Below, piece after piece: positions 41,781 to 50,635 of a DNA stretch of 64,000 nt. Numbering within the stretch: the first letter of the stretch is position 1; each line of letters opens with the position of its first letter. This stretch comes from an uncultured Muribaculaceae bacterium (lineage in GTDB: Bacteria > Bacteroidota > Bacteroidia > Bacteroidales > Muribaculaceae). The notes beneath the pieces are model-generated. The model was not told the origin of the DNA and did not search any database. It saw only the letters and a list, made by a program, of their open reading frames with translations. A program made the position numbers and the translations under genes. The DNA is taken from the NCBI GenBank assembly GCA_910586895.1, contig CAJUIW010000005.1, positions 62,001-126,000 on the forward strand, in the 5' to 3' direction.

Positions 41781-41983
41781 TGATTATTAGACTTGACTGT
41801 GGCTACCATTTCATAATTGAAGAAGTCAAGAAGCTGATTCACCTTATCAAGGCGAAGTGTTTTCTTACCTTGTTCCAGATCACGAACAAAGCGAAGCCCT
41901 ACACCAGACTTTAGCGACAGTTCTTCTTGAGTCAGGTCATACTGCTTCCTCAACATTTTTACCGTTGTAGAGAGATTCATCAT
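41777..41983 (-). CDS. hipB: HipB-like XRE-family DNA-binding antitoxin
   Basis: 68-aa helix-turn-helix protein: LRKQYDLTQEELSLKSGVGL, FVRDLEQGKKTL, KVNQLLDFF. The open frame extends to 42022, but that region contains the operator at 41995-42010 and a -7 box, so the start is taken at one of the adjacent ATGs at 41983/41980. Expected to bind the palindromes upstream and autorepress the operon. Overlaps hipS by 4 nt. Confidence 0.85.
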   Translation of the reverse strand: MMNLSTTVKMLRKQYDLTQEELSLKSGVGLRFVRDLEQGKKTLRLDKVNQLLDFFNYEMVATVKSNNQ

Positions 41984-41994
41984 ACGTACTACTT

Positions 41995-42058
41995 TATACC
42001 TTTTAGGGTACAAAAATAACACTATTTCTCAATATTATACCATTTTGGATATAATATT
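41995..42058 (-). promoter_or_regulatory. hipBST promoter and paired operators
   Basis: Two similar palindromes flank a minus-strand -7 box. O1 at 41995-42010 is TATACC-N5-GGGTA. O2 at 42031-42058 has arms AATATTATACC and GGATATAATATT. Between them CAAAAATA (42011-42018) is TATTTTTG on the minus strand, matching TAnnTTTG. HipB binding to O1 and O2 would straddle the promoter. Confidence 0.65.
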
Positions 42059-42164
42059 TATATTTACAACATCAATTATACCCGATAAGATATACCTCAA
42101 CCAAAAATAAACACTCATTCGTTGCAAGCGGGGGCTTGCCACTGGTCAGCCGAGGGTATTCTAT

Positions 42165-42800
42165 TCAGTTCATGAGGTCAAGCAGACGCTGCGGCGTGAG
42201 CTCGGCTACATTATCAACCACAACATCGGCCAGAGGACCGACAGTATCGGCCGGATAGGTTGTGGCCACACCTATAACTTTGGCTCCTGATGCTCTACCT
42301 GCTTTGAGCCCCTGCATGGAGTCCTCAAATACAAAACAATCCTTCGGGTCACACCCCACGGCAGCGGCTGCCTTAAGATACCCTTCGGGATCAGGCTTGG
42401 AGCGGCTCACCTGACGTCCGTCAATAACGGTCATGAAATACTGTTTCAACCCGGGCTGCTTTTCCCACAGGCGCTCCATTTTCGAAGGGTCGCTACTGGT
42501 GACTATAGCGGTACGGAAGCCGGCATCAATCAGCTGCTGAAGAAACTCCTGCACCCCGGGATAGAGAGGATAGTCCATACGGTTCTGGAACTCCTGCAGG
42601 CGGCGCACTATGTCGGTGCGCACAGCTTCATCGGGATAATGATTCAGTATCGATTCAAGTGTGGTACCCTTGATGGCAATGGCAAAATTCTCCACTCCCG
42701 TAGGATATATATCCTCTACACCCTGCCAGAACCGGGTATATGTACCCTCGCTGTCAATCAACACTCCGTCAAGGTCAAACAATGCTCCGTATCGCTTCAT
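42165..42800 (-). CDS. HAD-superfamily phosphatase / beta-phosphoglucomutase-like
   Basis: 211-aa HAD subfamily I hydrolase. Motif I is FDLDGVLIDSE (nucleophile Asp near residue 9), motif II TSSDPSKM, motif III Lys in SRSKPDPEGYL, and motif IV VFEDSMQGLKAG. A helical cap (about 20-85) gives small-molecule specificity. Candidates are beta-phosphoglucomutase or a sugar-phosphate phosphatase; the exact substrate is not predictable. It is transcribed divergently from the MATE exporter with a palindrome between them. Confidence 0.88.
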   Translation of the reverse strand: MKRYGALFDLDGVLIDSEGTYTRFWQGVEDIYPTGVENFAIAIKGTTLESILNHYPDEAVRTDIVRRLQEFQNRMDYPLYPGVQEFLQQLIDAGFRTAIVTSSDPSKMERLWEKQPGLKQYFMTVIDGRQVSRSKPDPEGYLKAAAAVGCDPKDCFVFEDSMQGLKAGRASGAKVIGVATTYPADTVGPLADVVVDNVAELTPQRLLDLMN

Positions 42801-42823
42801 AAAAATCAGTTATAAAATTTTCA

Positions 42824-42874
42824 CAAAATTAATACAAACAGTCCCGATAATTGTTACAACAATGGTTAATTTTG
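42824..42874. promoter_or_regulatory. Divergent promoters with central palindrome (HAD / MATE)
   Basis: CAAAATTA at 42824-42831 is TAATTTTG on the minus strand (HAD gene). TAATTTTG at 42867-42874 serves the MATE gene on the plus strand. Between them ATTGTT-ac-AACAAT (42850-42863) is a perfect 6-bp-arm palindrome and a candidate shared operator. Confidence 0.5.
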
Positions 42875-42897
42875 CATTGTAAAAAAGCATACGATTG

Positions 42898-44283
42898 ATG
42901 GCAGAAACAGACAGCACCCCCATGACGCTCGGTACCCGGCCGATAGGACGGTTACTGATACAATACTCCGTACCGGCCATTATAGCAAGCGTGGCCACAT
43001 CGCTGTACAATATTGTTGACAGCATATTCATAGGTCGGGGTGTCGGGGCAATGGCTATAGCAGGACTCGCCATCACTTTCCCGCTGATGAACCTGGTGAT
43101 AGCTTTCTGTACGCTGATAGCCGTAGGGGGCGCCACCATTTCATCAATATTCCTCGGGCAGAAGAATATCAGCCGTGCTACGGACGTGGTCAACAATGTA
43201 GCTCTGCTCTGTCTGATACACTCTGTAATTTTCGGAGGACTGACACTGATATTCCTCGACAAGATATTGCTATTCTTCGGAGCCACGCCAGAAACCCTCC
43301 CCTATGCACGCGAGTTCATGACGGTGATTCTTTACGGCACGCCGATATCATACATCTTCATAGGGCTCAACAATATAATGAGGGCCACAGGATATCCCAA
43401 GAAAGCCATGATATCGGCACTGCTGTCAGTGCTTGTCAACGTAATCCTTGCCCCGATATTCATATTTGTGTTTGACTGGGGCATACGTGGAGCCGCCACA
43501 GCCACAATGTGCGGACAGTCAGTGGCCTGCGTATGGGTGCTTCATCACTTCCTGTCGCGCAAGAGCTTCGTGCATCTGCAGTGGAAAGCCCGCTGGCTCA
43601 CCGGCTCAATCATCAAGCGCATATATGCTATCGGGCTATCGCCGTTCCTGATGAATGTATGTGCCTGCATAGTGGTGATATTCATCAACAAAGCCCTGCT
43701 TGACTACGGAGGCACGGGTGGCAATCTGGCGGTAGGAGCCTACGGCATACTAAACCGGACATCAATGTTTTTTGTTATGATAGTGTTCGGTGTCACACAG
43801 GGAATGCAGCCCATACTCGGATTCAACTACGGCGCCGGACAGTGGCTACGCGTGAGGCGCACACTCACCATAGGCATTTGTCTCGGTGTAGCCATCACTA
43901 CCGTCGGATGGCTCATATGCGAGCTTATGCCCGGTGCGGTAAGCTCACTGTTCACCACTGACAATGTGCTGATAGCCATGGCCGACCGTGGCGCACGGAT
44001 ATTCTTTATATTCTATCCGCTCGTGGGGTGCCAGATTGTGATACAGAACTTTTTCCAAAGCGTAGGAAAGCCTCAGATTTCCATATTCCTGTCACTCACC
44101 CGACAACTGATATTCCTCATCCCCTTCCTGATATTCCTGCCACGTCATTTCGGTATTGACGGAGTGTGGGCCTCGATGGCCGGTTCGGACTGCATAGCAT
44201 TCATATTGGCCATAGTGACACTCATATTCATGATGCGCCGTGAGCAAAAGAAAATTGGCTCACACCTAAACAAAAATATATAA
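42898..44283 (+). CDS. MATE family efflux transporter
   Basis: 461-aa inner-membrane exporter with about twelve helices, driven by Na+ or H+ and typically extruding cationic drugs or metabolites. Family features are the N-terminal PIGRLLIQYSVPAIIASVA, the NIVDSIFIGRGVG block, and the symmetrical second half with GVTQGMQPILGFNYGAGQ. The frame opens with TTG at 42895, but the ATG at 42898 follows at once and is used. mgsA follows after 11 nt. Confidence 0.92.
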   Translation: MAETDSTPMTLGTRPIGRLLIQYSVPAIIASVATSLYNIVDSIFIGRGVGAMAIAGLAITFPLMNLVIAFCTLIAVGGATISSIFLGQKNISRATDVVNNVALLCLIHSVIFGGLTLIFLDKILLFFGATPETLPYAREFMTVILYGTPISYIFIGLNNIMRATGYPKKAMISALLSVLVNVILAPIFIFVFDWGIRGAATATMCGQSVACVWVLHHFLSRKSFVHLQWKARWLTGSIIKRIYAIGLSPFLMNVCACIVVIFINKALLDYGGTGGNLAVGAYGILNRTSMFFVMIVFGVTQGMQPILGFNYGAGQWLRVRRTLTIGICLGVAITTVGWLICELMPGAVSSLFTTDNVLIAMADRGARIFFIFYPLVGCQIVIQNFFQSVGKPQISIFLSLTRQLIFLIPFLIFLPRHFGIDGVWASMAGSDCIAFILAIVTLIFMMRREQKKIGSHLNKNI

Positions 44284-44294
44284 AACCGTACAAT

Positions 44295-44738
44295 ATGAAA
44301 AAACATCTTACCATAGCACTCGTTGCTCATGACCAGCGTAAAGCCGACATGGTGTCATGGGCTAAATATAACGCCGAGCTTCTTTCGCAGCATCATCTGG
44401 TATGCACCGGTACCACCGGTGGCCTTATCAAGAAAGCATTTGATGAATTAGGCATACAGGCCGACATAACATGTATGAATTCAGGCCCTATGGGGGGCGA
44501 TGCTGAGATAGCGGCAATGGTGGTACGCCATGAAATTGATCTGGCCGTATTCCTGATTGACGACCTCAATCCGCAACCACATGAAGCTGACATACAGATG
44601 CTTCTGCGCCAGTGCCGTCTGCACAATGTGCCTATCGCATGCAACCGCGTTAGCGCCGATCTGATGATTTCAAGCTCGCTCTGGGATGATGCCGATTACT
44701 CTCCCGCAGCTCAGACTTACGTTAAATTTGACCGTTGA
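44295..44738 (+). CDS. mgsA: Methylglyoxal synthase
   Basis: Converts dihydroxyacetone phosphate to methylglyoxal and phosphate, a bypass of lower glycolysis that relieves sugar-phosphate stress. 147 aa. Characteristic residues are VAHDQRK (His12), the phosphate loop TGTTGG (38-43), the catalytic Asp69 in SGPMGGD, and His96 in NPQPHEAD. It follows the MATE gene by 11 nt, and its TGA overlaps the next ATG (TGATG). Confidence 0.95.
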   Translation: MKKHLTIALVAHDQRKADMVSWAKYNAELLSQHHLVCTGTTGGLIKKAFDELGIQADITCMNSGPMGGDAEIAAMVVRHEIDLAVFLIDDLNPQPHEADIQMLLRQCRLHNVPIACNRVSADLMISSSLWDDADYSPAAQTYVKFDR

Positions 44739-46309
44739 TGGCCTGCGAGGAACTACAGTTGCGCCTTGACCCGCGCACAGCATATACCCCGATGCTGCTT
44801 TCAGCCGAAGTAAGCCGGATTCTTGATATTGATGCCAACCGCATCAAGGAAGTACATATAACACGCCGCTCCATTGATGCCCGCCAGCGCAGGGTCATGG
44901 TCAATCTGACGGTAAAGGCATTCGTTGACTGCATGCCGCAGCCGGGCGAGCTGGCCTCGCCGGTGGAGTATGCAAAACTCCCTGCGGATGCTCCGGAATG
45001 CGTTGTGGTGGGCGCCGGACCGGCCGGACTTTTTGCTGCACTCCGGCTTATTGAACTCGGCATAAGGCCGACAGTCCTGGAACGCGGCAAGGATGTTGAC
45101 TCACGCCGCAAGGATATGGCTATGATAGCTCGTGAGGGTGTGGTAAATGAAGACTCCAACTACTGCTTCGGCGAAGGGGGTGCAGGTGCGTTTTCCGATG
45201 GGAAGCTATATACCCGCAGCAAGAAGCGCGGATCAATCGACAAGATTCTCAACATATTCCATCAGCACGGCGCACAGGAATCGATACTCTGCGACGCTCA
45301 TCCGCATATAGGCACTGACCGTCTGCCCGAAGTAATAAAAAACATCCGGCACACTATTGAACGGTGCGGCGGACAGATTCTGTTCAACCAGCGTGTCACC
45401 GATATAGCACTCACTGACGGGACAGCCACCGGTGTGACCACCGCCACGGGCGACAGATTCGAAGGTCCGGTGATATTGGCTACAGGCCATTCGGCCCGGG
45501 ATGTCTACGGCATGCTACAGCGTCAGGGCATAGATATGGAAGCCAAAGGAATAGCGGTAGGCGTGCGCCTTGAGCATCCGCAGAAGCTTATCGACGCCAT
45601 ACGTTATCACAATCCGGGCGGACGCGGCAAGTATCTTCCCCCGGCGGAATATACAATGCTTACCCGTGTTGACGGACGTGCGGTATACTCCTTCTGCATG
45701 TGCCCCGGAGGGGTCATTATTCCGGCGGCAAGCGCACCGGGACAGATGGTGGTCAACGGCATGTCATCATCCTCACGCGGTGGTGCCCGAGCCAACTCAG
45801 GGATGGTGGTGGAGGTTCTGCCGGAGGATTTACCCTCGCAGTACACCATGTTCGGGCCGCTTAAGATGATGAAATTTCAGGAGGATATAGAGACGGCGTT
45901 CTTCAACGAAGCCGACCGCTCGCAGAATGCTCCGGCCCAGCGCATGGTTGACTTCGTACGGTCACGCCCGTCAAAGGATCTGCCTGATACATCCTACGCA
46001 CCCGGCATTCATCCGGCACGTATCGACAAGCTTCTTCCAGCCGGAATAGCCTCACGGCTTCAGAAAGGATTTGAAGATTTCGGACGCAAGAATAAAGGCT
46101 TCCTTACCAACGAAGCGGTTCTTATAGGTGACGAGACACGCACATCAGCACCGGTACGCGTACTTCGACAGCCTGACAATCTGCAGCATGTCAGCGTAGG
46201 CGGACTGTTTCCCTGCGGCGAGGGAGCGGGCTATGCAGGCGGTATAGTGTCGGCAGCCATTGATGGCGAACGTTGCGCCGATGCCGTGGCCAGCTACCTT
46301 GGACTATAG
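44738..46309 (+). CDS. FAD-dependent oxidoreductase (COG2509 type)
   Basis: 523-aa flavoprotein. Residues 1-85 form the small N-terminal domain of the family; the dinucleotide-binding motif VVVGAGPAGLFAALRL follows at about residue 88. Further family blocks are GEGGAGAFSDGKLYTR, ILATGHSARD, FCMCPGGVI and the C-terminal GEGAGYAGGIVSAAIDG, which completes the FAD site. The physiological substrate of this family is unknown. The frame starts with TTG at 44735, inside mgsA; the ATG at 44738 gives the compact TGATG junction and is preferred. Confidence 0.9.
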   Translation: MACEELQLRLDPRTAYTPMLLSAEVSRILDIDANRIKEVHITRRSIDARQRRVMVNLTVKAFVDCMPQPGELASPVEYAKLPADAPECVVVGAGPAGLFAALRLIELGIRPTVLERGKDVDSRRKDMAMIAREGVVNEDSNYCFGEGGAGAFSDGKLYTRSKKRGSIDKILNIFHQHGAQESILCDAHPHIGTDRLPEVIKNIRHTIERCGGQILFNQRVTDIALTDGTATGVTTATGDRFEGPVILATGHSARDVYGMLQRQGIDMEAKGIAVGVRLEHPQKLIDAIRYHNPGGRGKYLPPAEYTMLTRVDGRAVYSFCMCPGGVIIPAASAPGQMVVNGMSSSSRGGARANSGMVVEVLPEDLPSQYTMFGPLKMMKFQEDIETAFFNEADRSQNAPAQRMVDFVRSRPSKDLPDTSYAPGIHPARIDKLLPAGIASRLQKGFEDFGRKNKGFLTNEAVLIGDETRTSAPVRVLRQPDNLQHVSVGGLFPCGEGAGYAGGIVSAAIDGERCADAVASYLGL

Positions 46310-46831
46310 ACTGTCCAAGGCATCATCAAGAGCATCCTTCAGAAGCGACTTGAATTCATTAGACCGAAACCAGGATGACTTCATCCCCTCCACAGCCTCC
46401 CGCAGACGAGGGAGATAGATGTCAAGCATTCCGGCACTATCGGCAGTTTGCAGAGCCTCGGCAAGCATCCGGGCTGTGGCACGCTGTGTTGTTTCTTTAA
46501 TCCACTGTTCCGATCCTGCGGCACACATGGCCTCTATGGCATACACCATTATCTCTGCCACATGCTCAGTGCCGGGATTAAGCGATGAAATATCCTTCAC
46601 TATACGGCGCACACGGGTGATACGAGCCCTGTTGCGTCCACGCGAGGTTCGGTTAATCTCTTTTTTGATATTTGACTTGGCACGCTCAAGGCGCTTGTCA
46701 ATATCAGGCTGCACATAAAAGTCAAGATACTCCTTCGCTTCCGGACGTGCCGCATACAGATCGAGGACAAGCTCCGCTATCTGCCCGGCCGTCATCAGGG
46801 CCAACTGTTTCTTAAGGGTGGTTTTCGACAT
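46304..46831 (-). CDS. DUF6155 family protein
   Basis: 175-aa cytoplasmic, mostly helical protein starting MSKTTLKKQLALMTAGQI, with LDLYAARPEAKEYLDFYVQPD, which I recognise as the DUF6155 start. No catalytic motif. The open frame reaches 46909, but the terminator of the upstream S9 peptidase gene lies there, so the ATG at 46831 is chosen. It converges with the FAD oxidoreductase gene, overlapping its 3' end by 6 nt. Function unknown. Confidence 0.75.
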   Translation of the reverse strand: MSKTTLKKQLALMTAGQIAELVLDLYAARPEAKEYLDFYVQPDIDKRLERAKSNIKKEINRTSRGRNRARITRVRRIVKDISSLNPGTEHVAEIMVYAIEAMCAAGSEQWIKETTQRATARMLAEALQTADSAGMLDIYLPRLREAVEGMKSSWFRSNEFKSLLKDALDDALDSL

Positions 46832-46873
46832 ATTACTATAACGCTCCGTAGCCTGCGTAAGTGTGCCGGAGAT

Positions 46874-46916
46874 ACAAAAAAATCCCGTTGACTGACCTGA
46901 TATCAGCAACGGGATT
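46874..46916 (-). terminator. Terminator of the M48-S9 peptidase operon
   Basis: On the minus strand AATCCCGTTG (46916-46907) pairs with CAACGGGATT (46890-46881), followed by a T-run (A-run at 46875-46882 on the plus strand). Confidence 0.88.
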
Positions 46917-46938
46917 CTATATTTCAGCTATCTGATGA

Positions 46939-49095
46939 TTACTTCACGCTGTCAGCAGCAGCGGCAGGAGCGGCTGTATCAGCAGCCTGCTTGGCGGCAT
47001 CGCTTCCGGGCTTGAGCCAGCGGTCGAGCCAGCGGAAGAACACGCGCTGCCACATAACGGCATTCTGGGGCTTGAGAATCCAGTGGTTTTCATCAGGGAA
47101 TATCAGCATCTCAGCCGGGACTCCACGCAGACGTGCGGCATTGAATGCCATCATACCCTGCGAAGCGAGGATGCGGAAGTCATACTCTCCGTGTGTGATA
47201 AGAATCGGGGTATCCCACTTGTCAACAAAGCGGTGAGGCGATGTGGCGAATGTAGCCTGGGCGGCAGCATTCGACTTGTCCCAGAACGGGCCACCCATAT
47301 CCCAGTTGGCAAACCACATCTCTTCAGTTTCAAGATACTGTGCTTCAGTGTTGAAGATACCGGCATGGGCAATGAAGGCAGCGAAACGGCCTTCGTGATG
47401 TCCGGCGAGCCAGTAAACGGAGAAGCCACCATAGCTTGCGCCAACGGCACCTATATGATCGGCATCGATATATGCCTCTTTCTTCATATCATCGACGGCG
47501 CTGAAGTAGTCCTTCATATTCTGACCGCCGTAGTCCTTTGAAATCTGGGCATTCCATTCAGTGCCGAAACCGGGCAGGCCACGACGGTTGGGGGCAATCA
47601 CCACATATCCGTTGGCAGCCATCAGCGCGAGGTTCCAGCGTGTGCTCCAGAACTGGCTTACAGCTGACTGCGGACCACCCTGACAATAGAGCACCGCAGG
47701 ATACTTCTTGTTCGGATCAAACTTGGGAGGATAGAGCACCCATGTGGTCATCTGCTTGCCATCGGTGGTAGGCACCAAACGCTTCTCCACGGTGGGCATG
47801 TCGAGCTTCGCAAGCAGCTCGGTGTTAACATTGCTTATCTGAGTAGCCTTGCCATCTTTCACAGCCACGAGTTCGTTGGGCATAAGCATTGAATGACGCA
47901 TGGTGATCAGTGTATTGCCATCGACAGGAGCAAGTGAAGCGTAATCAAACACACCTTCAGCCACAACCTTAACCGAACGGTCGGCAAGAGCTATGGAGAA
48001 TATAGGTGTCACACCATCCTTAGGTGCAATGAAATAGATTGACTTTCCGTCAGGATTCCAGGCTATGGCATCTACGGTATAATCCCAGTCGGCAGTCAGG
48101 TCAGTCTTCTCACCGGTAGTGGTGTCCATGATGAATATACGATTCTTGTCGCTTTCATATCCGTCATGTTCCATGCTGAGCCAAGCCACATACTTACCGT
48201 CGGGTGAATAAACGGGATTGGTGTCGTAGCCCATCATACCTTCGGTAATATTGGATGTTTTCTTTGAAGCCACGTCATAGAGATAGAGATCGGAATTTGT
48301 GCTGAGAGCATATTCCATGCCTGTCTTTTTGCGTGACACGTAGATAAGCTTGCTTCCGTCAGGAGCCCATGCGAATGATTCCACTCCGCCAAACGGCTTC
48401 ATGGGTGCTTCGAACGGTTCATCCTGCATGATGTCAATGACGTCAGTCACCTGATTGCCGTCAAACGAGCCGAGCAAGGGGTGGGGAATCTCTGTTACCC
48501 ATTCGTCCCAATGCTTGTACATAAGGTCGTCAATCAGACGTCCGGTGGCCTTGGGCAGATCAGGATATATATCCTCGGCGGTACGTGAATACTTCACGGA
48601 GCCAATCATAAGCACCTGCTTTTCATCGGGCGAGAAGAGGAATCCTGCGATACCGTTCTCTACCGAACTAACAGCCTTGGCGCCGCTTCCATCGGCATTC
48701 ATCACCCAGAGCTGCTGCTTGCCGTCGACGGCCGACATATAGGCAATCTTCTTGCCGCCGTCAATCCATACGGCACCGTTCTCACTCTCAGGAGTGCGTG
48801 TGATGCGCTGGTTGTCAGAGCCGTCAAGATTCATCACGTAGAGATCAAGATTACTCTTGTTCTGCTCTAAGCTTTCATAGCTTATGCCATAAAGAATCTT
48901 TGACTTGTCAGGAGAAACGACAGGTGATGACACCTTGCCGAATGCCTCAAGAGCATCAATTGTGTACTGCCCGTTTTCAGGGGTAAAGTCAGGCTTGTCA
49001 ATAATGTCGCCGCCGGAGCCGGAACCGGTGGATGAACATGAGGCCGCCAGAAGGGCCGTTGTCATCATGGCAAATGATTTTAAGTAATGTGACAT
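46939..49095 (-). CDS. S9 family prolyl oligopeptidase-type lipoprotein peptidase
   Basis: 718-aa envelope serine peptidase. The lipobox LAASC puts it on a membrane. Residues about 40-430 form a WD40/PD40-like propeller with repeated VYSPDGKYVAWLS-type strands. The alpha/beta-hydrolase domain has the nucleophile in GASYGGFS (about residue 550), the Asp in HGEYDFRI and the His in DENHWI. Such enzymes trim dipeptides or acyl-amino acids from oligopeptides, important in amino-acid-fermenting Bacteroidota. The C-terminus is an Ala/Asp-rich tail. It begins 24 nt after the M48 gene, so the two form an operon. Confidence 0.92.
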   Translation of the reverse strand: MSHYLKSFAMMTTALLAASCSSTGSGSGGDIIDKPDFTPENGQYTIDALEAFGKVSSPVVSPDKSKILYGISYESLEQNKSNLDLYVMNLDGSDNQRITRTPESENGAVWIDGGKKIAYMSAVDGKQQLWVMNADGSGAKAVSSVENGIAGFLFSPDEKQVLMIGSVKYSRTAEDIYPDLPKATGRLIDDLMYKHWDEWVTEIPHPLLGSFDGNQVTDVIDIMQDEPFEAPMKPFGGVESFAWAPDGSKLIYVSRKKTGMEYALSTNSDLYLYDVASKKTSNITEGMMGYDTNPVYSPDGKYVAWLSMEHDGYESDKNRIFIMDTTTGEKTDLTADWDYTVDAIAWNPDGKSIYFIAPKDGVTPIFSIALADRSVKVVAEGVFDYASLAPVDGNTLITMRHSMLMPNELVAVKDGKATQISNVNTELLAKLDMPTVEKRLVPTTDGKQMTTWVLYPPKFDPNKKYPAVLYCQGGPQSAVSQFWSTRWNLALMAANGYVVIAPNRRGLPGFGTEWNAQISKDYGGQNMKDYFSAVDDMKKEAYIDADHIGAVGASYGGFSVYWLAGHHEGRFAAFIAHAGIFNTEAQYLETEEMWFANWDMGGPFWDKSNAAAQATFATSPHRFVDKWDTPILITHGEYDFRILASQGMMAFNAARLRGVPAEMLIFPDENHWILKPQNAVMWQRVFFRWLDRWLKPGSDAAKQAADTAAPAAAADSVK

Positions 49096-49119
49096 ATAAT
49101 CGGTGTGATATGTATGAGC

Positions 49120-49911
49120 TTATTTAGCCGGACGTTCATATCCGTCCTTCTGACAACGCTTTGTCATGCGTTCGATACGCTTCTTGGTATCGGGGTGTGA
49201 CGAGAACATCTTCTGTATGGCGCTTGCCTGGGTATTTCCGCCCTCAAGTGACTGGAGCTTTTCAAATGACATAACAATACCCCAGGGATTGCGTCCGTTG
49301 GCTTTCAGGAAATCATAGCCGCTGTCATCAGCCTCGCTCTCCTGCTTCTGTGAATATTTGGCATTGATAAGGCTCTGTCCGAGTGCGCCGAGCTGTGAAT
49401 CTGTGAGCTTGGCAGCCACGCCACCTGTTGAAGAGATGCCATCCTTCAGGGCATCAGACAGGAGCTGTGTGCGGAATGCATTCTTCGAATGATGCTTGAG
49501 CACATGGCCTATTTCATGACCGATGACACCCATCAGTTCGTCATCGTCCATAAGGTCCATAAGAGCGGCAAACACGCGCACGCTTCCGTCAGGACAAGCA
49601 AATGCATTGACGTCAACCACATTATATACTTTGAAATTCAATGGAATACCATCAGCCTCGGTAATACCTGCAGTAAGTCTACGCAGACGCTTGGTATATT
49701 CATTATCTTCCGGGAGAACTGGATTGTTAGCGTCCATCCAATCAACTGATTCCTTTACATAAGCAGCCATCTGGGCGTCAGTAAGTGTAACAGCCTTTAC
49801 AGCCTTTGCTCCGGCATTGATAGCCTTTCCAAGGTTAAACTGTGCTACTGCCGGCTGCACCATACAAAGGCCGAGTGCGATTGCTGCCACTCTAAAAAAA
49901 TTCTTCTTCAT
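49120..49911 (-). CDS. M48 family zinc metallopeptidase
   Basis: 263-aa exported peptidase with a signal peptide to about residue 24 (AVAQF). The zinc motif is HEIGH (132-136), with the third ligand Glu in QESEADDSGYDF. It resembles BepA/LoiP-like periplasmic M48 proteases that handle outer-membrane proteins. It lies upstream of the S9 peptidase in the same operon. The promoter is a minus-strand -7 box at 49969-49976. Confidence 0.9.
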   Translation of the reverse strand: MKKNFFRVAAIALGLCMVQPAVAQFNLGKAINAGAKAVKAVTLTDAQMAAYVKESVDWMDANNPVLPEDNEYTKRLRRLTAGITEADGIPLNFKVYNVVDVNAFACPDGSVRVFAALMDLMDDDELMGVIGHEIGHVLKHHSKNAFRTQLLSDALKDGISSTGGVAAKLTDSQLGALGQSLINAKYSQKQESEADDSGYDFLKANGRNPWGIVMSFEKLQSLEGGNTQASAIQKMFSSHPDTKKRIERMTKRCQKDGYERPAK

Positions 49912-49960
49912 AGGATGATTATAATTTGTAATTTTGCAATTAAATTATAGTTTTTAACAA

Positions 49961-49976
49961 TAGTTTTGCAAAGTTA
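49961..49976. promoter_or_regulatory. Abutting divergent -7 boxes
   Basis: TAGTTTTG (49961-49968, plus) directly abuts CAAAGTTA (49969-49976), which is TAACTTTG on the minus strand. The plus box faces the gene at 49997, the minus box the M48 gene. The two RNA polymerase sites overlap completely and should exclude each other. Confidence 0.55.
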
Positions 49977-49996
49977 CTACTTTTCCTGAAAAGAAG

Positions 49997-50602
49997 ATGA
50001 CTAAAAACAATCCATCCAGCAAAAGATTCGGCAGCACAGCCCGAATTGTCACTCTCATTATATTGCTGATGATTCTCTCCGGCACTGACTTGTTTCTGCT
50101 GGGGGTTACTATCGTGTCGAAACCGTTGGCAATAATCATAGCTTTAGCGTTTGCTATAATAAGCGGCATTCCGGCGCTGCCGCTATGGAGCCGAATAACA
50201 GGCTCTGACAAACGATGGCTCTGCTATCTTACGCACGTGGTGGTGACCGCGCCTTTAGCTATGTGTATTTTCCTATCCATCAACCTTTTCGCGACGCCGG
50301 ACTCAAGATTTACCGATACAAAGACCGTAGTGACCCGCATATACTCCGAAACACGCCATACCACACGCCGCGTGTCGCGACGCACATACGTGCAGGGCGA
50401 CCCCTACAAGGTATATTTCGCCGAGGTATGCCTCCCATCAGGACGTCTGAAAAGCATCAGCATCAACAACCGGCAGTTCCGCCGGCTACATAAAGGCGAC
50501 ACCATAACATTAAAGATAGGGCGCGGGGCCCTGGGCCTCCCTGTCATCCGGCGCCGCGGTGTGACGGTAAATATCCCCGAAAGCCACTATCGGGTACGGT
50601 AA
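49997..50602 (+). CDS. Hypothetical inner-membrane protein
   Basis: 201 aa with three predicted helices in the first ~100 residues (about 18-38, 43-63, 77-97), followed by a very basic soluble region (ETRHTTRRVSRRTY, NNRQFRRLHKGD, GLPVIRRRGVTVN), probably a small beta domain. No family was recognised. It is divergent from the M48 peptidase with abutting promoters and convergent with the PepSY-like gene. Confidence 0.65.
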   Translation: MTKNNPSSKRFGSTARIVTLIILLMILSGTDLFLLGVTIVSKPLAIIIALAFAIISGIPALPLWSRITGSDKRWLCYLTHVVVTAPLAMCIFLSINLFATPDSRFTDTKTVVTRIYSETRHTTRRVSRRTYVQGDPYKVYFAEVCLPSGRLKSISINNRQFRRLHKGDTITLKIGRGALGLPVIRRRGVTVNIPESHYRVR

Positions 50603-50609
50603 AAACACC

Positions 50610-50635
50610 GATTGAGGCTCTGCGGAGCCTCAATC
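50610..50635. terminator. Hairpin between convergent genes
   Basis: GATTGAGGCTC (50610-50620) pairs perfectly with GAGCCTCAATC (50625-50635) across a 4-nt loop. On the minus strand it is followed by a short T-run (GGTGTTTTTAC), so it probably terminates the PepSY-like gene. The plus side lacks T's. Confidence 0.6.

Noticed and set aside
42124..42139. GCAAGC / GCTTGC inverted repeat near the end of the HAD gene as a terminator
   Set aside because: It has no T-run on either strand and a G-rich loop, so it was not called.
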